A stretch of 64,000 bases of DNA. It comes from an uncultured Pseudohongiella sp. (GTDB lineage Bacteria > Pseudomonadota > Gammaproteobacteria > Pseudomonadales > Pseudohongiellaceae). Shown here piece by piece: positions 60,590 through 64,000 of this stretch. Where the stretch lies: assembly GCA_951812715.1 (NCBI GenBank), contig OX638323.1:2336577-2400576 (forward strand), in the 5' to 3' direction. Position 1 is the first letter of the stretch, and each line of letters begins with the position of its first letter. The translations under genes were made by a program, and so were the position numbers. The notes beneath the pieces were generated by a model. The model was not told where the DNA came from and ran no database searches. It saw nothing but the letters and a program-made list of their open reading frames with translations.

Positions 60590-61263
60590 TTGACAGATTC
60601 GATTAACGCCAACTGCAAGAATACCCTCAAAACCGGAGCGACCGGCCTGATCGGCGGCGCGCTCCGCAAGCGTCTGGAAAGACCGGAACATCGGATGTTT
60701 GCGCCCGCCCACGACGATTCGGGAACGGCTTTCCGTTATTCGGCGGAGAAGCGGGAAATCCGGCTGGACCCAGTCATCGAACTCGACGCGGTCGTCAATC
60801 TCGCGGGAGCCAACATTGCCGCAAACCGCTGGAGCGAGACATGCAAGCGGCTGATCAAGGACTCCCGGGTGAACTCAGCCGGGCGCTGACCGCGGCGCTG
60901 GCGGCTTCAACGCACAAGCCGCGCGTTTTTCTTCCCGCTATGGCCATGGGATTCCATGGCGACACCGGCAAGGAAATCGTCGATGAATCTTCCCCGCGTG
61001 GAGCGGATTTCCCCGCCGACTTCGCCGACAACCGGGAAGCGGCCTGCGAGCCGGCTCTCGCTGCCGGCATTCGCAAGGTCAACATGCGATTCGGCCTGGC
61101 GTTGAGCTGCGATGACGGGGTGCTCAAGGAGATGTTACCGCCGTTCAAGCTCGGAGGCGGCGGCAAGCTCGGCGACGACTGTCAATATATGAGCCTGACA
61201 GCTCTGAGCGACGTGATTTCGCTGACTGGGCTTAGCCTGCGCGACGACGCTATGCGGCGATGA
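60590..61263 (+). pseudogene. decayed TIGR01777/YfcH-type NAD-dependent epimerase
   Basis: Frame 1 (60590-60889, from a TTG) reads TGATGLIGGALRKRLE, VVNLAGANIAANRW and KRLIKDSRVNS, the first half of a YfcH-type epimerase. The match then continues in another frame (about 60885-61263): KPRVFLPAMAMGFHGDTG, DESSPRGADF, MRFGLALS, MLPPFKLGGGGKLG. So there is one frameshift near 60885. The protein also stops about 80 residues early, and the expected MxxLITG start is eroded. It abuts vapC, which reads in from the other strand. No longer functional. Confidence 0.75.
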
Positions 61264-61654
61264 CTTGCAGTCCCTCTGCTTGAACCGCTCGGGCAAGAGA
61301 ACGATCCAGGGTCGCCACTGGCGCGGAGGCCTGCACGGCGAGGCAGAGATAGGAGGCGTCGTAGGTCGCCAGATTGTGCTTGCGGGCGAGTTCCAGAAGC
61401 GATTGTGGATCCGCATCAGTGCGGAATCGAATTGGCAGCAAGGAAATATCACGGAGAAAGGCGTTGGAGTCCTCGGGCTCAATGCGGCCCCGGCGCTCGT
61501 TCACTAGTAGAATGTTGCGAATCTCCAGGGCCCACAAAGGAGGGACCAGCGCTTCCTCGTCAAGCAGCCTTCGCATGGCGGCATCCGCGGCAGCCGACTG
61601 CTCGTCAGGAAAACACCAGCAGGCCGTGACCGATGCGTCAAGCACGAAAGACAT
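61250..61654 (-). CDS. vapC: PIN-domain toxin (VapC family)
   Basis: 134 residues. PIN acidic residues: D6 (VLDASV), E44 (ALEIRN), D99 (TYDASYL), D117 (TLDRSL). VapC toxins are Mg-dependent RNases, often cutting tRNA. Its ATG shares a base with the antitoxin stop (TGATG), so the pair is coupled. The 3' end overlaps the decayed epimerase by 14 bases. Confidence 0.9.
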   Translation of the reverse strand: MSFVLDASVTACWCFPDEQSAAADAAMRRLLDEEALVPPLWALEIRNILLVNERRGRIEPEDSNAFLRDISLLPIRFRTDADPQSLLELARKHNLATYDASYLCLAVQASAPVATLDRSLARAVQAEGLQVIAA

Positions 61655-61896
61655 CAGGGCTTTCGTCCTTGATCCCGGGCGGCAATCAGTTCACCGACCG
61701 GAACAGTTTGCCGCCGGTCGCGGGATGCCCGCAAGCGACTGATGACCGATTGAATATCTTCGAAATTCTCCTCGACTCCGACGATTCGAGCGATGGGCAT
61801 GCCGCGGCGGGTAATGGTGAAACTCTCTCCTCGCTCAACTTGGCGAAGCAACTCCGGAAGGCGGGTTTTGGCTTGGTATGATCCAATGAACTGCAC
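61654..61896 (-). CDS. Phd/YefM-type antitoxin partnering the PIN toxin
   Basis: 80 residues from a GTG at 61896 (GGGGCAGAG upstream). IGSYQAKTRLPELLRQVERGE and FTITRRGMPIARIV are the Phd/YefM DNA-binding core; the C-terminal half would wrap the toxin. Binds toxin and represses its own promoter. Confidence 0.88.
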   Translation of the reverse strand: MQFIGSYQAKTRLPELLRQVERGESFTITRRGMPIARIVGVEENFEDIQSVISRLRASRDRRQTVPVGELIAARDQGRKP

Positions 61897-61923
61897 GGCT
61901 CTGCCCCTTTCAGTAAACTAATC

Positions 61924-61950
61924 AGACCGGTCTATATAATTGACTGGTCT
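61924..61950 (-). promoter_or_regulatory. operator/promoter of the toxin-antitoxin module
   Basis: A perfect 10-base palindrome AGACCGGTCT (61924-61933) is followed by TATATAAT and then a third half-site TGGTCTG (61945-61951), so CAGACC and GGTCTG also form a wider dyad around the AT-rich core. It lies about 30 bases before the antitoxin start, the normal place for autoregulation. Confidence 0.6.
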
Positions 61951-62085
61951 GTTACTACCTGCTTGAGAGACAAGTTCGGACTTTTCCGGATAAGTTGGTT
62001 TCGAATATCATTGCAATCCGCCGGGCAGCTTTGATTCCCGACCCGGCTTTCCCAAGCAATTTCGCAACGGACAAGGAAGCAAGGA

Positions 62086-63486
62086 ATGGCCATAAGCGCG
62101 TTTGATCTGTTCAAGATCGGAATCGGGCCTTCAAGTTCCCATACCGTCGGCCCCATGCGGGCGGCGGCGATGTTTGTCGGCAGTCTTGGCGCTACAGGGA
62201 TTTTGCCGGAGGTCGCCCGCGTCAAGGCCGAGATGTTTGGCTCGCTGGGCGCTACCGGGAGGGGGCACGGTACGCCGAAGGCGGTTATGCTGGGTCTGGA
62301 AGGCGAGCAGCCGGAAAGCGTGGACGTGGGCGCAATCGCCGGACGCGTCGAGGCAATTCGGCGTGATCGGTCACTGCGGCTAAATGGTGAGCATGCGGTT
62401 GCTTTCAACGAGAAGGAAGATCTGCTGCTGAATCGGCGTAAGGTTTTGCCGCTGCATCCCAACGGCATGCAGTTCACGGCCTTTGGAGAAGCGAACAGGG
62501 AAATTCTCGATCGAACTTACTATTCGGTGGGAGGCGGATTCGTGCTCGATGATTCCGGTTCCGGCGCCGATTCGCTCGCCGAAGACGCTCGCTCGCTGCG
62601 CTTTCCTTTCAAGACCGCGGCCGAACTGCTGACGCATTGCGACGCTTCCCGTTCGAGCATCTCCGCCGTGATGCTCGCCAACGAGGAGGCCTGGCGCCCG
62701 GAGACAGAAACGCGGCAGGGTTTGCACAAGATCTGGGAAGCGATGCAGGAATGCGTCGATCGCGGCTGTAACAGCGAAGGGGTATTGCCCGGAGGACTCA
62801 AATTGCCGCGGCGCGCGCCCCGGCTGCGCGAACAATTACTGGCCAATCCCGAGTCTTCGCTGATAGATCCGCTCACGGCGCTGGATTGGGTCACGCTATA
62901 TGCGCTGGCCGTAAACGAGGAAAATGCCGCGGGCAGCCGGGTGGTGACGGCGCCGACCAACGGCGCGGCCGGTATCGTTCCCGCGGTGCTGCACTACTAC
63001 GCTCGCTTCGTTCCCGGCGCGAACGACGATGGCGTGGCGCGATTCCTGCTCACCGCCGCCGCCATCGGCGTGCTGTTCAAGGAGAACGCCTCCATCAGCG
63101 GCGCCGAGGTTGGCTGTCAGGGGGAAGTCGGCTCGGCCTGCTCCATGGCGGCCGGCGGGCTTGCCGAAGTACTCGGCGGATCGCCGCGACAGGTCGAGAA
63201 CGCGGCCGAAATCGCCATGGAACACAATCTGGGGCTGACCTGCGATCCGGTGGGCGGTCTGGTTCAGGTGCCTTGCATCGAACGCAACGCGATGGCGTCG
63301 ATCAAGGCGATCCACGCCGCGCGTCTGGCGCTTCGCGGCGACGGGAAGCATTTCGTCTCGCTGGATCAGGTAATCAAGACCTTGCGCGACACCGGTCGGG
63401 ACATGAAGGACAAGTACAAGGAGACGTCCCGCGGCGGACTGGCGGTAAACGTCATCGAGATTCCGGTCAATGTAATCGAGTGTTGA
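62086..63486 (+). CDS. sdaA: L-serine dehydratase, single-chain iron-sulphur type
   Basis: Deaminates L-serine to pyruvate with an oxygen-sensitive 4Fe-4S cluster. 466 residues: [20 protein letters not shown] start, beta domain, then catalytic domain with the cluster cysteines in [19 protein letters not shown] and [19 protein letters not shown]. The last residue is Cys (PVNVIEC); in a related enzyme a C-terminal Cys caps the cluster. AAGGA precedes the ATG. Convergent with the truncated amidohydrolase. Confidence 0.95.
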   Translation: MAISAFDLFKIGIGPSSSHTVGPMRAAAMFVGSLGATGILPEVARVKAEMFGSLGATGRGHGTPKAVMLGLEGEQPESVDVGAIAGRVEAIRRDRSLRLNGEHAVAFNEKEDLLLNRRKVLPLHPNGMQFTAFGEANREILDRTYYSVGGGFVLDDSGSGADSLAEDARSLRFPFKTAAELLTHCDASRSSISAVMLANEEAWRPETETRQGLHKIWEAMQECVDRGCNSEGVLPGGLKLPRRAPRLREQLLANPESSLIDPLTALDWVTLYALAVNEENAAGSRVVTAPTNGAAGIVPAVLHYYARFVPGANDDGVARFLLTAAAIGVLFKENASISGAEVGCQGEVGSACSMAAGGLAEVLGGSPRQVENAAEIAMEHNLGLTCDPVGGLVQVPCIERNAMASIKAIHAARLALRGDGKHFVSLDQVIKTLRDTGRDMKDKYKETSRGGLAVNVIEIPVNVIEC

Positions 63487-63531
63487 TGGAACGATTGTCG
63501 AGGCGATCGGCGGTTCGAGGAATAAGCCGGC

Positions 63532-63930
63532 TTAGTGGTTGCGGTAGACGACCCCTTGCACGGTGGTGAAGCCGGCCATCAGTGTCACATAAGCGTTTTC
63601 GGCCGCATAAAGCAAGCTCTGCTCGGGGGTCTGCCCGGGCTCCGGTCCATAGCGGCCCTGAGAGTTGAAATGGGCGCCGATATGCACGTGGTTATCGATC
63701 ATTCCCGGCAGCACGGTGTTGTCGCTGAAATCGTAGGTGTAGGGGCCGGGGCTGCCGTCGATGCCGACGATACGGGAATCTTCAATCGAGATGGTCACAT
63801 TCTCCCGGACGCCGCCAACACCATCGAGCAGCACGCCTGCCCGGATGGAGACGGGATCGTCCTGGGCCATCGCCCCGCTCGCAACGAGCAAGTACCGCAA
63901 CAGCAGCGAGCCGCATATCCGTTTCACCAT
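63532..63930 (-). pseudogene. truncated amidohydrolase (N-terminal part only)
   Basis: 132 residues: signal peptide (LLLRYLLVASGAMAQ), the small beta domain, and LPGMIDNHVHIGAHF with the first metal-binding HxH of metal-dependent amidohydrolases. It ends soon after AGFTTVQGVVYRNH, where family members continue for over 300 residues with the remaining His/Asp ligands. The space to sdaA is only 45 bases, with no continuation in any frame. It therefore cannot be an active hydrolase. The ribosome site (GGGAG) and signal peptide are intact. Confidence 0.7.
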
Positions 63931-64000
63931 GATCTCCCGCGAGTTACCAATAGAACTTCGACTCCGTCGATAACAGTTTGCAAAACCCGGAGGACTCTAA

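Overview
The window comes from a gammaproteobacterium with a fairly GC-rich genome. The evidence is the set of conserved gene neighbourhoods: priA / SPOR protein / hslVU / DUF971 / ubiE / ubiJ; pilMNO(P)Q / aroK / aroB / damX / hemE; dapB / carAB / greA / rlmE / ftsH / folP / glmM / tpiA / secG / tRNA-Leu; and tRNA-fMet / rimP / nusA / infB / rbfA / truB / rpsO / pnp. Type IV pilus genes, two TonB-receptor-type outer-membrane genes and many exported enzymes point to a free-living or surface/host-associated heterotroph. I cannot place it more finely without a search.

Layout. 1-6.4 kb: a TonB receptor cut by the window edge, a DUF429-like protein, a small membrane protein, and a tandem pair of exported ureohydrolases, one with an intact metal site and one that has lost it. 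6.4-14.1 kb: minus-strand housekeeping (ubiquinone synthesis, HslVU protease, a cell-division SPOR protein, PriA). 14.3-16.3 kb: a chorismate mutase, a protein with the hallmarks of sterol 24-C-methyltransferase, and ribosomal protein L31. 16.3-27.6 kb: PBP1A and, divergently, the pilus assembly operon (with PilO and PilP fused) running into shikimate, haem and folate genes. 27.7-30 kb: a stand-alone beta-barrel resembling the end of a TonB receptor, comF, and an orphan ECF sigma factor. 30.3-42.8 kb: a long plus-strand housekeeping run with an elaborate carA leader. 42.8-45.4 kb: an accessory insert between two tRNA genes, with toxin-antitoxin debris. 45.4-54.2 kb: the transcription/translation operon rimP-pnp. 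54.5-60.5 kb: five consecutive genes for exported proteins (haem/copper PHM-like oxidase, unknown, serine hydrolase, HpaI-type aldolase, PAL-like beta-propeller). 60.6-64 kb: a decayed epimerase, a VapBC-type module, L-serine dehydratase and a truncated amidohydrolase.

The strongest candidates for something new are the bacterial sterol-methyltransferase homologue; the active/inactive exported ureohydrolase pair; the exported PHM-like/PAL-like gene cluster; a two-hairpin repeat found three times, each just upstream of a gene in the same orientation (priA, rlmE, tpiA); and the carA leader, where a duplicated octamer gives mutually exclusive hairpins before a terminator. All functional calls are from reading motifs by eye. 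No homology search or folding was run.
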